Origin: Myxacorys almedinensis A
GTDB taxonomy: Bacteria > Cyanobacteriota > Cyanobacteriia > Leptolyngbyales > Leptolyngbyaceae
Assembly: GCF_010091945.1 (NCBI RefSeq)
Contig: NZ_WVIE01000002.1
Coordinates: 177,270 to 241,269, forward strand
Direction of reading: 5' to 3'
Length of the DNA: 64,000 bases
This document shows positions 18,531-28,340 of the stretch, in pieces. The first letter of the stretch is position 1; every line of letters begins with the position of its first letter. The notes below the pieces were generated by a model that saw only the letters and a list, made by a program, of their open reading frames with translations, searched no databases and was not told the DNA's origin. A program made the position numbers and the translations under genes.

Positions 18531-19889
18531 ATGGTAGCGGTCGCAATTCTGGCAGCAGGGCGGGGCACGCGGATGAAATCGGATTTGCCTAAAGTACTGC
18601 ATCCTTTGGGTCAACGATCGCTAGTGCAACGGGTTTTAGACAGTGTGGCAGGGCTAAAGCCATCCCGTCGTCTGGTGATTGTGGGCTATCGGAGTGATCG
18701 GGTGCGCGAAGCTCTGGCAGAATATCCGGCAGCCCTTGAATTTGTGGAGCAAACCGAGCAACTCGGCACAGGTCACGCGATTCAACAACTGCTCCCCCAT
18801 TTAGAAGGGCTGGATGACGATCTGCTAATTCTCAACGGCGATGTTCCGCTCTTGCGTCCTGAAACCTTAGAATTATTTCTCAATACCCATCGAGAAAAAG
18901 GCAATCCAGCCTCTATTTTGGCAGCGCATCTTCCCACTCCTAAAGGCTATGGGCGGGTGTTTTGCGACAGTCAGCAAAATTTGCAGGCAATCATTGAAGA
19001 CCGCGACTGCACCCCACAGCAACGGCAAAATCACCGGGTAAATGCAGGGGTGTATTGCTTTCGCTGGAAAGATTTGGCGGAGGTGTTGCCAAAGTTAAGC
19101 ACTAATAATGATCAAAAAGAATATTATCTAACCGAGGCTGTGAATCTTCTTAGCCCGGTCACAGTGTTTGACGCAGACGATTATCAGGAAATTTTGGGGA
19201 TCAACGATCGCAAGCAACTTGCTGAGTCGTACACGGTTCTTCAAACGCGAATTAAAGATGATTGGATGGCGCAAGGTGTGACGATCGTTGATCCGCAAAG
19301 TGTCACGATCGATGATTCTGTCCTGCTTCATGCCAACGTGGTGATCGAACCGCAAACCCATCTGCGCGGGAAAACGACGATTCAGGCTGGGAGCCGCATT
19401 GGGCCTGGAAGTTTGGTGGAAAATAGCACCATTGGGGAAAATGTGACGGTGCTGTTTTCGGTGGTTTCTGACAGTGTGGTGCGCCCTGAAACGCGGGTGG
19501 GACCTTACGCCCACATTCGGGGTCAAGCCGAGGTGGGAGCCGGATGCCGCATCGGCAACTTTGTGGAATTGAAAAATGCTCAGCTTGGCGAAAAGACGAA
19601 CGTGGCGCACCTGTCTTATGTGGGGGATGCCACGCTGGGCGATCGCGTCAATATCGGCGCGGGAACGATCACGGTTAATTATGATGGCGTCAACAAGCAC
19701 CGAACCACGATCGGCGATCGCAGCAAAATCGGGTCTAATAATACCCTGGTTGCGCCGCTCACCATCGGTGAAGATGTCACCACAGCAGCGGGTTCCACCA
19801 TTACCGAAGATGTGCCAAATGATTGTCTGGCGATCGCGCGATCGCGGCAAACTGTCAAACCTGGATGGCGACCAAAAGAGAAGTTGTGA
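18531..19889 (+). CDS. glmU: Bifunctional UDP-GlcNAc pyrophosphorylase / GlcN-1-P acetyltransferase
   Basis: GlmU makes UDP-GlcNAc for peptidoglycan and outer-envelope glycans. The N-terminal uridyltransferase domain has [19 protein letters not shown] and [10 protein letters not shown]. The C-terminal left-handed beta-helix acetyltransferase has many hexapeptide turns ([16 protein letters not shown]) and the active-site run [20 protein letters not shown]. At 452 residues it is full length. AAGGA sits 4-9 nt before the ATG at 18531. It converges on the isoaspartyl peptidase gene. Confidence 0.96.
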   Translation: MVAVAILAAGRGTRMKSDLPKVLHPLGQRSLVQRVLDSVAGLKPSRRLVIVGYRSDRVREALAEYPAALEFVEQTEQLGTGHAIQQLLPHLEGLDDDLLILNGDVPLLRPETLELFLNTHREKGNPASILAAHLPTPKGYGRVFCDSQQNLQAIIEDRDCTPQQRQNHRVNAGVYCFRWKDLAEVLPKLSTNNDQKEYYLTEAVNLLSPVTVFDADDYQEILGINDRKQLAESYTVLQTRIKDDWMAQGVTIVDPQSVTIDDSVLLHANVVIEPQTHLRGKTTIQAGSRIGPGSLVENSTIGENVTVLFSVVSDSVVRPETRVGPYAHIRGQAEVGAGCRIGNFVELKNAQLGEKTNVAHLSYVGDATLGDRVNIGAGTITVNYDGVNKHRTTIGDRSKIGSNNTLVAPLTIGEDVTTAAGSTITEDVPNDCLAIARSRQTVKPGWRPKEKL

Positions 19890-19942
19890 TCTGCTACCCG
19901 CAAGTCTGTTTGCTGCTGGCGCTTCTGGTAGGTTAGGCAAGG

Positions 19943-20893
19943 CTAGGCGGTGCCCACCTGAACACCCATCGCCATATCGAGCGTATCGCCCATACCCTCG
20001 CCATTGTGATAGGCAGCAAGCAAGACTTCACTGGTTTTTCCCCAAGCGATCGCGCCGGTGGCATCCAGCGCGATCGCGCCCAAATCTCGATGGTGCTGTC
20101 CCGCTTCAGAAAACGACTTTTGCATGGCAGCCTGGAGCGATTGCCCATCCGTCACCCGAATTACGATGCGCGGGGCAAGGCATTCATCAATGATGTCTTC
20201 CCCAATCCCGGTGCAACTCACTCCCGCCTGAGCCGTTGCATAATTTCCCGCAGGCATCGCCGAATCACTGACGCGTCCGATCCGCTCAAAACCCTTGCCG
20301 CCCGTAGACGTACCGGCAGCAATCTGCCCGTGGGCATCGAGTGCCACTACCCCGATCGTGCCCCGTCTTGCGTCTGACACAAGTTCTCGCTCAGCCACCA
20401 CCCCTGCCATGGCTTTATCAAAATTGCCTGCCCGCTCTTGAATCCATTCTTGCAGGCGAACTTCAGTTAGAGGGTCATAAAGCGGCAAGTTGAGTTCTCG
20501 CAGAAGCTCTGCCGCTCCACACTCGGAAAGCACGCGATCGCTAGAATCTTGCAGAAATGCCGCTAGGTCAATTGGATTTTTCATCCGAGACGTGTTGATC
20601 ACGCCGCTAAAGCTTTGTTTCGCCCCATCCATCAGGGAAGCGCTCATGCGAATCTGACCGTCGGATTGCAGCACAGAACCCGTTCCAGCATTAAAGCGCG
20701 GATCGTTTTCTAAAAGCTGACACCCTAAAACCACGGCTTCGGTTGCTGCCACGCCCAACCCTAGCTGCGCGTGAACTTCCTCAACCACCGCAAACAGCGA
20801 TCGCCGCACGGCTTCTGCGCCGCCTTTGCCTTTAAGCGAGCTTCCGGCTCCTCCATGAATGATCAGTTTTGGCTGAACACGATTCGCTGACAT
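19943..20893 (-). CDS. Isoaspartyl peptidase / L-asparaginase (Ntn hydrolase, plant type)
   Basis: The precursor of about 316 residues splits itself into two chains and removes N-terminal isoaspartyl residues from peptides, with some asparaginase activity. It has LIIHGGAGS, NDPRFNAGTGSVLQ and the autocleavage site ARRGTIGVVALD, where the Thr becomes the nucleophile. Downstream are GKGFERIGRVSDSA and GTSTGGKG. The frame extends to 20923, but ATG at 20893 (MSANRVQPKLIIHGG) fits the family better. A second, unrelated asparaginase lies at 49.0 kb. Confidence 0.93.
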   Translation of the reverse strand: MSANRVQPKLIIHGGAGSSLKGKGGAEAVRRSLFAVVEEVHAQLGLGVAATEAVVLGCQLLENDPRFNAGTGSVLQSDGQIRMSASLMDGAKQSFSGVINTSRMKNPIDLAAFLQDSSDRVLSECGAAELLRELNLPLYDPLTEVRLQEWIQERAGNFDKAMAGVVAERELVSDARRGTIGVVALDAHGQIAAGTSTGGKGFERIGRVSDSAMPAGNYATAQAGVSCTGIGEDIIDECLAPRIVIRVTDGQSLQAAMQKSFSEAGQHHRDLGAIALDATGAIAWGKTSEVLLAAYHNGEGMGDTLDMAMGVQVGTA

Positions 20894-20969
20894 GGCAATC
20901 CTCTTTAAGCAAAATTTAAGCAAAATCTTCGGTCAAGAGCTTACCATGCTGACCGATCCGTTCGCCCGA

Positions 20970-21620
20970 TCAAGTCACCGACTCACCCATTTGCACCAGT
21001 TGAGCGACAGTGATATTTAGCTCTGGAAACGCTGGAGATGCGATCGCATCCTGCCCTTTAAACAGCGTGACAGAGTACTCATCGTCGGACAGGACATACA
21101 CTGAAACCGTCGGTTCTTTAGGAGATCCGATCAGCCGTTTTGCGCCCAACCCTCGATAATCGACGACCCAATATTCAGGAATTCCTAACAACTCGTACTC
21201 AGCTAGCTTTTTAGAATAATCAGCCCGCCAGTTGGTGCTGACTACCTCGATCGCAAGTTTGGCAGACGCCCCAGTTGAAATCGTGGACGCTTTTTTCCAA
21301 TAGGGATCAGCCCCGATCGTTTCGCGGTTGAGAACAATAATGTCAGGCAGGTACGCTTCAAACTCTTCTACGGGTCTAACCAAGCAGCTTCGAGGAATGA
21401 AGTAGGGTAGCCCTAATCGATAAATTTCGAGCGTTAACTGATCTGAAATAAATCCTCCAACTTGCTCATGAGGACCGATTGGGCGCATCTCTACTACTGC
21501 TCCGTAATGAAGTTCATATCGTCCTCCGTCTTCGGGATATTGCACGAGAAACTCGTCGAAAGTGAGTTTCTGAGGCTGGTCTTGCGGCTGGTCTTGTGAC
21601 TGAGATAGAGATTGCATCAT
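20970..21620 (-). CDS. Uma2 (DUF820) family endonuclease-like protein
   Basis: Uma2 proteins have a PD-(D/E)xK nuclease fold and are greatly expanded in cyanobacteria; their cellular role is not established. The 216-residue protein shows the elements [21 protein letters not shown] and [12 protein letters not shown] followed by [20 protein letters not shown], so the D, E and K residues are intact. The N-terminus is a Gln/Ser-rich run. Its start codon overlaps the stop of the DUF2256 gene (ATGA), so the two are coupled. Confidence 0.9.
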   Translation of the reverse strand: MMQSLSQSQDQPQDQPQKLTFDEFLVQYPEDGGRYELHYGAVVEMRPIGPHEQVGGFISDQLTLEIYRLGLPYFIPRSCLVRPVEEFEAYLPDIIVLNRETIGADPYWKKASTISTGASAKLAIEVVSTNWRADYSKKLAEYELLGIPEYWVVDYRGLGAKRLIGSPKEPTVSVYVLSDDEYSVTLFKGQDAIASPAFPELNITVAQLVQMGESVT

Positions 21621-21784
21621 GGCATTTCCCCTGGGGTAGCTTGTGATTTATGACGGCGGCAGCGATCGGAGCAATATTTCACGTCGTCCCAGCAATCTGC
21701 CCATTTTTTGCGCCAGGTGAAGGGCAGATTGCAGACAGGGCAGATTTTGGTCGGTAGGGCAGATTTTGCGCGATGGCGAGGCAT
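21617..21784 (-). CDS. DUF2256 zinc-ribbon-like protein (55 aa)
   Basis: The small basic protein starts [20 protein letters not shown], then [20 protein letters not shown] and RCRRHKS. The pattern CPVC...F.WRKKW...W..VKYCS.RCR with two CxxC-like cysteine pairs is the DUF2256 signature and likely binds one zinc. No function is assigned. It overlaps Uma2 by 4 nt (ATGA at 21617-21620), an arrangement that suggests translational coupling. Too short for most gene callers but the family match is clear. Confidence 0.88.
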   Translation of the reverse strand: MPRHRAKSALPTKICPVCNLPFTWRKKWADCWDDVKYCSDRCRRHKSQATPGEMP

Positions 21785-21891
21785 AGAAAGTAAGTGGAGT
21801 AGGCGTTGGTCATCGTTAAGCGGTAGCTTAGAACTCAGGCTAGATAATCCTAATTCTAAGTTTTCTTCAAAATTGAATCTGATCTAATCCT

Positions 21892-22641
21892 ATGTCCGAC
21901 ACTGCCTTATCGAGAGTTCGTATTGTTTTGGTTGAGCCTGCGGGAGCACTAAACCTTGGCTCGATCGCGCGCATTATGAAAAATATGGGATTGCGTCACC
22001 TCGTGTTGGTGAACCCTCAGTGCGATCGCACCTCTGAAGAGGCACGGCGAATGGCAGTCCACGCGGCGGATGTCTTGGAAGGGGCAACGATCGCAGCGAG
22101 TTTACCGGAAGCGCTGAGCGGGTGTCATCGGGCGATCGCAACCACCACCCGGACGCGGGCGATCGCAACTGCTCTCGAACCGCCGAAAGCTGCCCTGCCC
22201 TGGCTGCTCAACACCCCTTCGACCGAACACTCAGCCTTGATCTTTGGCTCAGAAGAACACGGGCTAAGCAACGAAGCCTTGAACTACGCTCAGCGATTTG
22301 TCTGCATTCCCTCTAGCTCGGAGTATGCCTCTCTCAATTTGGCGCAAGCCGTTGCTGTGTGCTGCTATGAGCTTTACCAGTTGACGCAAGCCCCGGTTCA
22401 ATCTGCCGTCTCATCTCCCCCTGCCGAGGACGCGATCGCCGCGATCGATACCTTGGAAGACTACTATCAGCATTTAGAAACAGTGTTGCTAAAAATTGGC
22501 TATCTTTACCCCCACACGGCAACGAGTCGGATGGAAAAGTTTCGTCGCTTGTTTAACCGTGCCGCTCTGTCTGACCCAGAGGTTGCCATGCTGCGCGGCA
22601 TTTTGCGACAGATCGATTGGGCAATAGAGAACAAAAGCTAG
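21892..22641 (+). CDS. SPOUT-class RNA methyltransferase, TrmJ-like
   Basis: SPOUT enzymes methylate the 2'-O of ribose in tRNA or rRNA. The 249 residues have the knotted-fold motifs: NLGSIARIMKNMGLRHLVLVNP, LIFGSEEHGLSNEAL, and IPSSSEYASLNLAQAVAVCCYEL. They fit the TrmJ (tRNA Cm32/Um32) subgroup, followed by a C-terminal extension of about 70 residues. Target position is inference. It converges on the methyltransferase gene with 5 nt between stop codons. Confidence 0.9.
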   Translation: MSDTALSRVRIVLVEPAGALNLGSIARIMKNMGLRHLVLVNPQCDRTSEEARRMAVHAADVLEGATIAASLPEALSGCHRAIATTTRTRAIATALEPPKAALPWLLNTPSTEHSALIFGSEEHGLSNEALNYAQRFVCIPSSSEYASLNLAQAVAVCCYELYQLTQAPVQSAVSSPPAEDAIAAIDTLEDYYQHLETVLLKIGYLYPHTATSRMEKFRRLFNRAALSDPEVAMLRGILRQIDWAIENKS

Positions 22642-22646
22642 ACCTC

Positions 22647-23141
22647 TCAGGTTTTTGGTAGAGTCTCTGGAACCCGCCAATAATAAAGGGTTGATTCTTC
22701 GTCAGGCGTATCGAGCTTGATCACCCGATCGGGCAGCCAATCGCCCATGTCAAAATCTAGAGAAAGCAGTTGAGTTCCGGGTTTCAACTGATCCAAGAGG
22801 CGGGGGCGAAGCTTAAGGTTGAGGTGAGGTAGTAAGTACAAAACGACGATCGTCGCGGTCTGAAACTCGCTTTCAAATAAATCAGCTTGGTGAAACGACA
22901 CGCGATCGCAGACCCCCGCTGTTTCACCGTGCGATCGCGCTTCTGCAACCCTCACCGGATCGATATCAATGCCAACCCCGCGCGTTCCATAGCGTTGCGC
23001 TGCTGTAATCAAAATCCGACCATCGCCGCTCCCCAAATCGTAAAGGATATCGGAGGCGGTAACGTCAGCCAAACTCAGCATGGCTTCGATCGCCGCATCG
23101 GGCGTCGGAATAAACCCAACATCAGGTCTACGGAGCAGCAT
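22647..23141 (-). CDS. Class I SAM-dependent methyltransferase (164 aa)
   Basis: This small Rossmann methyltransferase shows motif I YDLGSGDGRILITAA and the acidic binding loop GVGIDIDP. Later comes TATIVVLYLLPHLNLKLRP, typical of a motif IV strand and loop. The N-terminus VGFIPTPDAAIEAMLSLADV is shared with a group of small cyanobacterial and proteobacterial methyltransferases of unknown substrate. Substrate cannot be named. It is a single gene on the minus strand between trmJ-like and hppD. Confidence 0.85.
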   Translation of the reverse strand: MLLRRPDVGFIPTPDAAIEAMLSLADVTASDILYDLGSGDGRILITAAQRYGTRGVGIDIDPVRVAEARSHGETAGVCDRVSFHQADLFESEFQTATIVVLYLLPHLNLKLRPRLLDQLKPGTQLLSLDFDMGDWLPDRVIKLDTPDEESTLYYWRVPETLPKT

Positions 23142-23187
23142 ATTTTATAAGGTTTAGACTGAGCAGATGCAGAACCAGGGTTCAATC

Positions 23188-24327
23188 TTAGCGTTTCTGG
23201 CTACCCCGCTTGAATTGTTCTCGCTCGATCGCCTCAAACAATGCCCGAAAGTTTCCTTCGCCAAATCCCTGAGCGTACTGCATTTGCTGATCGATGCAGT
23301 ATTGCCGTCGCTCAATCAGTTCAAAAAAGAAGGTAGGCTGCTGGAAAATGGGTTGGGTAAACGTTTGCAACAAAATGGCTTCGGGCATGTCGGCTTGCCA
23401 ATCGACTAAAACTTGCTGATCTGCGATCGCATCTAACTCATCCGGCGTCAACAAAAAGCCGTCCCGTTGCCGAAGCTGATCGTAATAACACGGCGGAACC
23501 TGTAGAAACGAGACACTAGCTTGGCGCAGGGCAGTGGCTCCATCAGCGTTACGCAGGGCGCTCACCACACTGACCAAATTCTCGGTTTGCAGAGCAATGT
23601 GCTGCACCCCTGCACCCCGGTTCAAGTCTAAAAATTCCTGAATCTGAGAGCTTTCTGAACTCGGCTCATTAATCGGAAATCGAACTCCTGTTTTGGGATG
23701 CTGCATCACTCGGCTACACAAGCCAGAATAATTTGTTTGAATCTCAAACCTTTGCTGAGCTTCAAAGCCTAAAACATCTCGATACCAGCGAACAGCAGCA
23801 TTAAGATCACCGATCGCAACGTTAAGAACAATATGATCAATTTCACTAAAGTAACCAGAGTTAAAATAGTCAAAGCTAAATGAGTAACACTCCGCATTAG
23901 AAATTAGTAAATCGCCTTGAGGAAATACAGAGGTCATTCCCGTGCGTTCGGTCAACGTGTGCTGTAACGTTCCCCAAGCTGCAATGGTTGCCTGCTTACC
24001 GCGACCCTGGCTCTGATTAAACTGGCAAATGGGCTGCAAAACTAGTGCGCCCTGAGTCACAGCGCGGTGCATCACTTGCTCTAGATCAGAAACCCGAAAA
24101 GCAACGTCTACAACGCCCGGAGGGTGAGCCTGTAAAAACTGATGAACTGGACTATGGGTTGTTCTAGGAGACGACAGCACAAAATGAATAGAACCACTTC
24201 TAATCACCTCGTGTTGCGTATTTGTGTCACCTCCTGAGCTAACTGCCCAAAAACCCATGGCTTGAGTGAACCAATCTCGTAATGATCGCGCATCGTCTAC
24301 ATAAAACTGAACGTAGTCAATCTGCAT
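23188..24327 (-). CDS. hppD: 4-Hydroxyphenylpyruvate dioxygenase
   Basis: HPPD turns 4-hydroxyphenylpyruvate into homogentisate, which cyanobacteria use for tocopherol; cyanobacterial plastoquinone does not need it. Two vicinal-oxygen-chelate halves are present. The iron ligands sit in HIVLNVAIGDL, GAGVQHIALQTENL and FFFELIER. The C-terminal gate segment GFGEGNFRALFEAIEREQ is intact. The frame extends to 24393, but ATG at 24327 (MQIDYVQFYVDDA) begins the first domain. About 379 residues matches the family. Confidence 0.93.
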   Translation of the reverse strand: MQIDYVQFYVDDARSLRDWFTQAMGFWAVSSGGDTNTQHEVIRSGSIHFVLSSPRTTHSPVHQFLQAHPPGVVDVAFRVSDLEQVMHRAVTQGALVLQPICQFNQSQGRGKQATIAAWGTLQHTLTERTGMTSVFPQGDLLISNAECYSFSFDYFNSGYFSEIDHIVLNVAIGDLNAAVRWYRDVLGFEAQQRFEIQTNYSGLCSRVMQHPKTGVRFPINEPSSESSQIQEFLDLNRGAGVQHIALQTENLVSVVSALRNADGATALRQASVSFLQVPPCYYDQLRQRDGFLLTPDELDAIADQQVLVDWQADMPEAILLQTFTQPIFQQPTFFFELIERRQYCIDQQMQYAQGFGEGNFRALFEAIEREQFKRGSQKR

Positions 24328-24853
24328 AAAATCTGGTATCGCACAAACACTCTGCCTGTAGATTTTGCCGCGATCGCATCCGTTCGAGGTCAACCCAAAG
24401 AAAGAATTCGCAATTCAACTCATGTCAACTCATGTTAGGCTAATGCATCATTTTCCTAAAGCATTGCGCTAACGCTTTGTCCTAAGCGATTCATCGCTAT
24501 TTAGAAGTTCAGTAATTTCCGATAAAACCATAGAGCCAGAATGTATCGATCTCAATCTGATGATCTGGATCTAACTATCGGTAGATCTTAGCGTTTCCTG
24601 CCCTTAGATTTACTGCAAACTCTAATTGAAAAAGGGAGATTTTTGCCTAAAATGCCGCACCATTGCCAGATATATTTGCTGGTCTGTCTTCCTAATCTAG
24701 CAGCCAACTTGTGTCTTTTTACACTCTTTCAACCATACTGAACCTGTCACAAAATTAAGGCACATCAGATTAATGTCTGACTACTCTTGACTGGTATAGT
24801 GAGGGCTACCTTAGAGTACTCTTGTCGTGATGTGAAGCCGTAGGGGGAATACT
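24328..24853. other. Divergent hppD/rodZ intergenic region
   Basis: The 526 nt show no supported gene. TTGACT at about 24788 lies upstream of rodZ and could be part of a promoter. The palindromic GTGTCTTTTTACAC near 24712 could be a regulator site but fits no consensus I can name. AGGGGGAAT before the GTG start at 24854 is the rodZ ribosome binding site. Confidence 0.4.
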
Positions 24854-25771
24854 GTGGAGTTTCTAGAAACGTCGGCGCAGGCAGAGCATTTGAAAGAGAT
24901 TGGCAATCGATTGAGCGAAGAACGGCAACATCGATCAGTCTCCTTACAAGAAGTGGCTGCCAAAACCTATATTCCATTGCGCCTACTAAATGCGATCGAG
25001 GCAGGACGGATGGACTTGCTACCCGAACCTGTATTTGTCCAAGGATTCATTCGTCGCTATGCCGATCTTTTAGGACTTGATGGCACCTCGATTTCTAAAG
25101 AGTTTCCGCTCAACGCTTCGCCCGTCCCGCCGGATGTTCTAAAGACGGTTGCCCCGCCCCCCGTGCCCGAAACCCTCGTCCCAAAGCTGCCCCAGCCAGA
25201 TGAGACGATCCCAGCATCCTCCCTCAAAGTCGAGCGACCCGATCCGGTCGAGCGCCCCACTTCACCCAAACCTCCAGGGTTTGAATCTGAAGGGTTATCA
25301 TCTAAGCTGCCGTGGATTGTAGGGGGCATCGCGGGCATCGGTGCGATCGCGCTTTTAGCCTCATTGCTCACCTCCCCCCCAGACGCCAACCAAAATCCTG
25401 CGACAAGCATAAAGCCTGTCTCTGGCACAACGGCTCAACCCTCTCCGATATCCCCGCCAGGGTCTGCAAGCGCGCTACAGGAGCAACCGACGGCGGCAAG
25501 TCCAACGGCGGCTCCTGCGGCAACGGCTCCGGTATCCGTCAAGCTGAGCCTCACCGATGATAGCTGGGTCGAGATTCAGACAGATGGGGAAATTGTGTTT
25601 GAGGGGACGCTGCCAAAAGGCACTCAAAAAACCTGGTCAGGCAACAATCAAGTGGTGGTTAGCGCCGGAAATGCGGGCGCGGTATCGGCGTCTTACAACA
25701 ATGGTGCTGCCAAAGTATTGGGAACGCTTGGTGATGTTGTAACAACCAATTTTCCGCCAACGGCACCATAA
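24854..25771 (+). CDS. rodZ: RodZ-like cell-shape protein
   Basis: RodZ links MreB filaments to the peptidoglycan elongation complex. The 305-residue protein has a cytoplasmic helix-turn-helix domain at residues 14-75 (RSVSLQEVAAKTYIPLRLL, LPEPVFVQGFIRRYADLLGL). A Pro-rich linker follows, then one transmembrane helix at about 153-173, and a Ser/Pro/Ala-rich periplasmic linker. The C-terminal DUF4115-like domain reads VKLSLTDDSWVEIQTDGEIV. The GTG start has a good AGGGGG site. It is a single gene with no mreB nearby. Confidence 0.9.
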   Translation: MEFLETSAQAEHLKEIGNRLSEERQHRSVSLQEVAAKTYIPLRLLNAIEAGRMDLLPEPVFVQGFIRRYADLLGLDGTSISKEFPLNASPVPPDVLKTVAPPPVPETLVPKLPQPDETIPASSLKVERPDPVERPTSPKPPGFESEGLSSKLPWIVGGIAGIGAIALLASLLTSPPDANQNPATSIKPVSGTTAQPSPISPPGSASALQEQPTAASPTAAPAATAPVSVKLSLTDDSWVEIQTDGEIVFEGTLPKGTQKTWSGNNQVVVSAGNAGAVSASYNNGAAKVLGTLGDVVTTNFPPTAP

Positions 25772-25831
25772 GCTAATTTACGCAGACCCCGTAAGGCTAA
25801 TCCATAGACTGTCCGTTCCCACGCTTTGCCC

Positions 25832-26626
25832 TCAGGTCGCTTGCCTTGCGATCGCAACGCTACGATCTAAACTTTTCGCCCTGTAGGTTTCGGCACCATA
25901 GTGATCGACGTGCTGAAATACAGCGATCGGAGCGATCACCCGGCAGGTGAAAAACTCGATCGCAACTTTACCATCGGGAAATACCTGCACCTTGGGCGAT
26001 AAATCTTGAGGTGCTTCGCTGCGCCACTGCCAGGGCACTTGCGGTGGCAGCCCATCAATCAAGCGATGATGCGTCCACTGAGCCGATTTTCCTAACCGAC
26101 CAAGCTCAGAGAATTCTCGGCGTACCAGCGAGGCAATCACAAACGACATCGGAGAGCCGTCTCCTGCGATCGCATCCATAACATCGGTCAGCGCGCCTTC
26201 GGGTTGGGGTGGGTTGTCCCGTCCACCGCAGGTCGAAAGAGCGTTCTGTAAATCAGCCGTCCTACTCAACGCGGTTGGAACTGCCCACATGATGCTCGTT
26301 CCGTCGTTGCCCATCCGATACAGATAGATTACCAAGCGCCAATCAGGTTTAAGCCCCAATCCGGGCAGTTTCATCAACACTGTACCAGGATTGCTAGCGC
26401 TGATAAACCACTGCCCCTGCTCGTTAGGGATCTGGAGCGTTTCTTCTGGAATACTGCCAAAATGAAACAAATCTCCCAAGCCATCTAGCGATTCGGGTTT
26501 GGGCGGTTCTTCTACAGTCTTAGACCACGGCTTCGGATGGTTTTCAGACTCTGACAGGACGATCGCACGTTTGATGTGCTGCCGAATTTTCTGAAGGGCT
26601 TCGAGGGAAATTCTTTGAGTAGCCAT
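25832..26626 (-). CDS. Conserved hypothetical cyanobacterial protein (about 264 aa)
   Basis: The protein is soluble and mixed alpha/beta by composition, without signal peptide or membrane helices. Recognisable stretches are NPGTVLMKLPGLGLKPDWRLV and GGRDNPPQPEGALTDVMDAI, but I cannot place them in a family. I use the ATG at 26626 (MATQRISLEAL) instead of the TTG at 26632. It is divergent from ubiD across about 150 nt, so it may share a control region with quinone synthesis, which is only inference from position. Confidence 0.75.
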   Translation of the reverse strand: MATQRISLEALQKIRQHIKRAIVLSESENHPKPWSKTVEEPPKPESLDGLGDLFHFGSIPEETLQIPNEQGQWFISASNPGTVLMKLPGLGLKPDWRLVIYLYRMGNDGTSIMWAVPTALSRTADLQNALSTCGGRDNPPQPEGALTDVMDAIAGDGSPMSFVIASLVRREFSELGRLGKSAQWTHHRLIDGLPPQVPWQWRSEAPQDLSPKVQVFPDGKVAIEFFTCRVIAPIAVFQHVDHYGAETYRAKSLDRSVAIARQAT

Positions 26627-26782
26627 GGGCAAGGGGCAAGGGACGCTGCACTAGGTTAACGTTCCCCAGATTTTGGGACGGGCTACCTTGAGAACTTCTA
26701 GACCCTTCTTCCGGTCTGTCGAGCGGTGCAGGAGGCATCCTCCCCTTCATAATGGAAAGAGAGATCATTACATTGCTTCATC

Positions 26783-28294
26783 ATGCCGAGAGACCTGCGA
26801 GGATTTATTAAACAGCTAGAAGAACGGGGACAACTGCGTCGCATCAGTGCCTTGGTCGATCCCGATCTAGAGATCGCTGAAATTGCAAACCGCATGCTGC
26901 GGCGGGGTGGTCCGGGCTTGCTGTTTGAAAACGTCAAGGGGTCGCCCTATCCGGTCGCTGTTAATTTGATGGGCACCGTGCAGCGAGTGTGTTTGGCGAT
27001 GAATATGGAAGCCCCAGACGAACTTGAGGGGTTGGGGAAGAAGTTGGCACTGTTGTATCAGCCGCGCCCGCCGAAAAAGATTTCTCAAGCCATCGAGTTA
27101 GGCAAAGTTTTGTTCGATGTGCTGAAAGCGAAACCAAGTAACGATTTCTTTCCTCCTTGCCATCAGATTGTTCTCAAAGATGACGAGATCGATTTAACCA
27201 CCTTGCCTTTCCTGCGGGTTTATCCTGGCGATGCTGACAAAGTGGTGACGTTGGGGTTGATGATCACCAAAGACCCTGAAACGAAAGTTCCCAATGTTGG
27301 CGTCTATCGCTTGCAGTTGCAGTCTAAAAATACGATGACGGTGCAATGGCTGTCGGTGCGGGGGGCAACGCGGCATTTACGAAAAGCCGCAGAGCGAGGA
27401 GAAAAACTAGACGTTGCGATCGCGCTGGGTGTCGATCCCCTAGTCATTATGGCAGCAGCAACTCCGCTCCCCATCGACCTTTCAGAATGGCTTTTTGCTG
27501 GCATCTACGGCGGTACGGGTGTGCATTTAACCCAGTGCAAAACGTTGGATCTCGAAGTGCCTGCCGATTCGGAAATGGTGTTTGAAGGCACGATTACCCC
27601 TGGCGAAACGGGAGTCGATGGTCCGGCAGGCGATCACATGGGCTACTACGGCGGCGCAAACCAGAACGCGCCGTTGATTCGGTTCCATTGCCTCACCCAT
27701 CGCAAGCATCCGATCTATCTCACCACGTTTAGCGGTCGTCCGCCCAAAGAAGATGCCATGATGGCGATCGCGCTCAACCGGATCTACACCCCCATTCTCA
27801 GGCAGCAAGTTCCAGAGATCATCGACTTTTTCTTGCCGATGGAAGCGTTGAGCTACAAAGCCGCCGTAATTTCCATCGACAAAGCCTATCCCGGACAAGC
27901 ACGCCGCGCTGCTCTCGCGTTTTGGAGCGCTTTGCCGCAGTTTACCTACACCAAATTTGTCATCGTGGTTGACCAAGATATTAATATCCGCGATCCGCGA
28001 TCCGTGGTGTGGGCGATTACGTCAAAAGTCGATCCTGCACGGGATGTGTTTATTCTGCCAGACAACCCCTTCGATTCCCTAGACTTTGCGACCGAGAAAC
28101 CCGGTCTGGGCAGCCGCATGGGAATCGATGCGACCACAAAGGTTTATCCAGAAACCGATCGGGTGTGGGGAGAGCCGTTGCGCTCTGATCCTGATATGGC
28201 AAGCCTTGTGGATCGCCGGTGGGCAGAATATGGACTTGCAGATCTCAAACTCGGCGAAGTTGATCCTAATTTGTTTGGCTACGACATGAAGTAA
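26783..28294 (+). CDS. ubiD: UbiD family decarboxylase
   Basis: UbiD enzymes use prenylated FMN to decarboxylate aromatic acids; the cyanobacterial member is thought to act on the polyprenyl-4-hydroxybenzoate step toward plastoquinone. The 503-residue protein is full length, begins MPRDLRGFIKQLEERGQL, and has LLFENVKGSPYPVAVNLMGT, MGYYGGANQNAPLIRF and GSRMGIDATTK. The ubiX partner that makes the cofactor is not in the window. The start ATG is the first Met of the frame and fits the family. Confidence 0.93.
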   Translation: MPRDLRGFIKQLEERGQLRRISALVDPDLEIAEIANRMLRRGGPGLLFENVKGSPYPVAVNLMGTVQRVCLAMNMEAPDELEGLGKKLALLYQPRPPKKISQAIELGKVLFDVLKAKPSNDFFPPCHQIVLKDDEIDLTTLPFLRVYPGDADKVVTLGLMITKDPETKVPNVGVYRLQLQSKNTMTVQWLSVRGATRHLRKAAERGEKLDVAIALGVDPLVIMAAATPLPIDLSEWLFAGIYGGTGVHLTQCKTLDLEVPADSEMVFEGTITPGETGVDGPAGDHMGYYGGANQNAPLIRFHCLTHRKHPIYLTTFSGRPPKEDAMMAIALNRIYTPILRQQVPEIIDFFLPMEALSYKAAVISIDKAYPGQARRAALAFWSALPQFTYTKFVIVVDQDINIRDPRSVVWAITSKVDPARDVFILPDNPFDSLDFATEKPGLGSRMGIDATTKVYPETDRVWGEPLRSDPDMASLVDRRWAEYGLADLKLGEVDPNLFGYDMK

Positions 28295-28340
28295 GCCCCA
28301 CCATGCTTCGGCAACGATCGCGCTTTGTAACCCCGCAAAC

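Noticed and set aside
19128-19940. 270-codon minus frame opposite glmU
   Set aside because: glmU is certain on the plus strand; the opposite frame is open only because of codon bias.
24712-24725. NtcA-type site GTGTCTTTTTACAC
   Set aside because: It lacks the GTA-N8-TAC core, so it does not fit the NtcA consensus.
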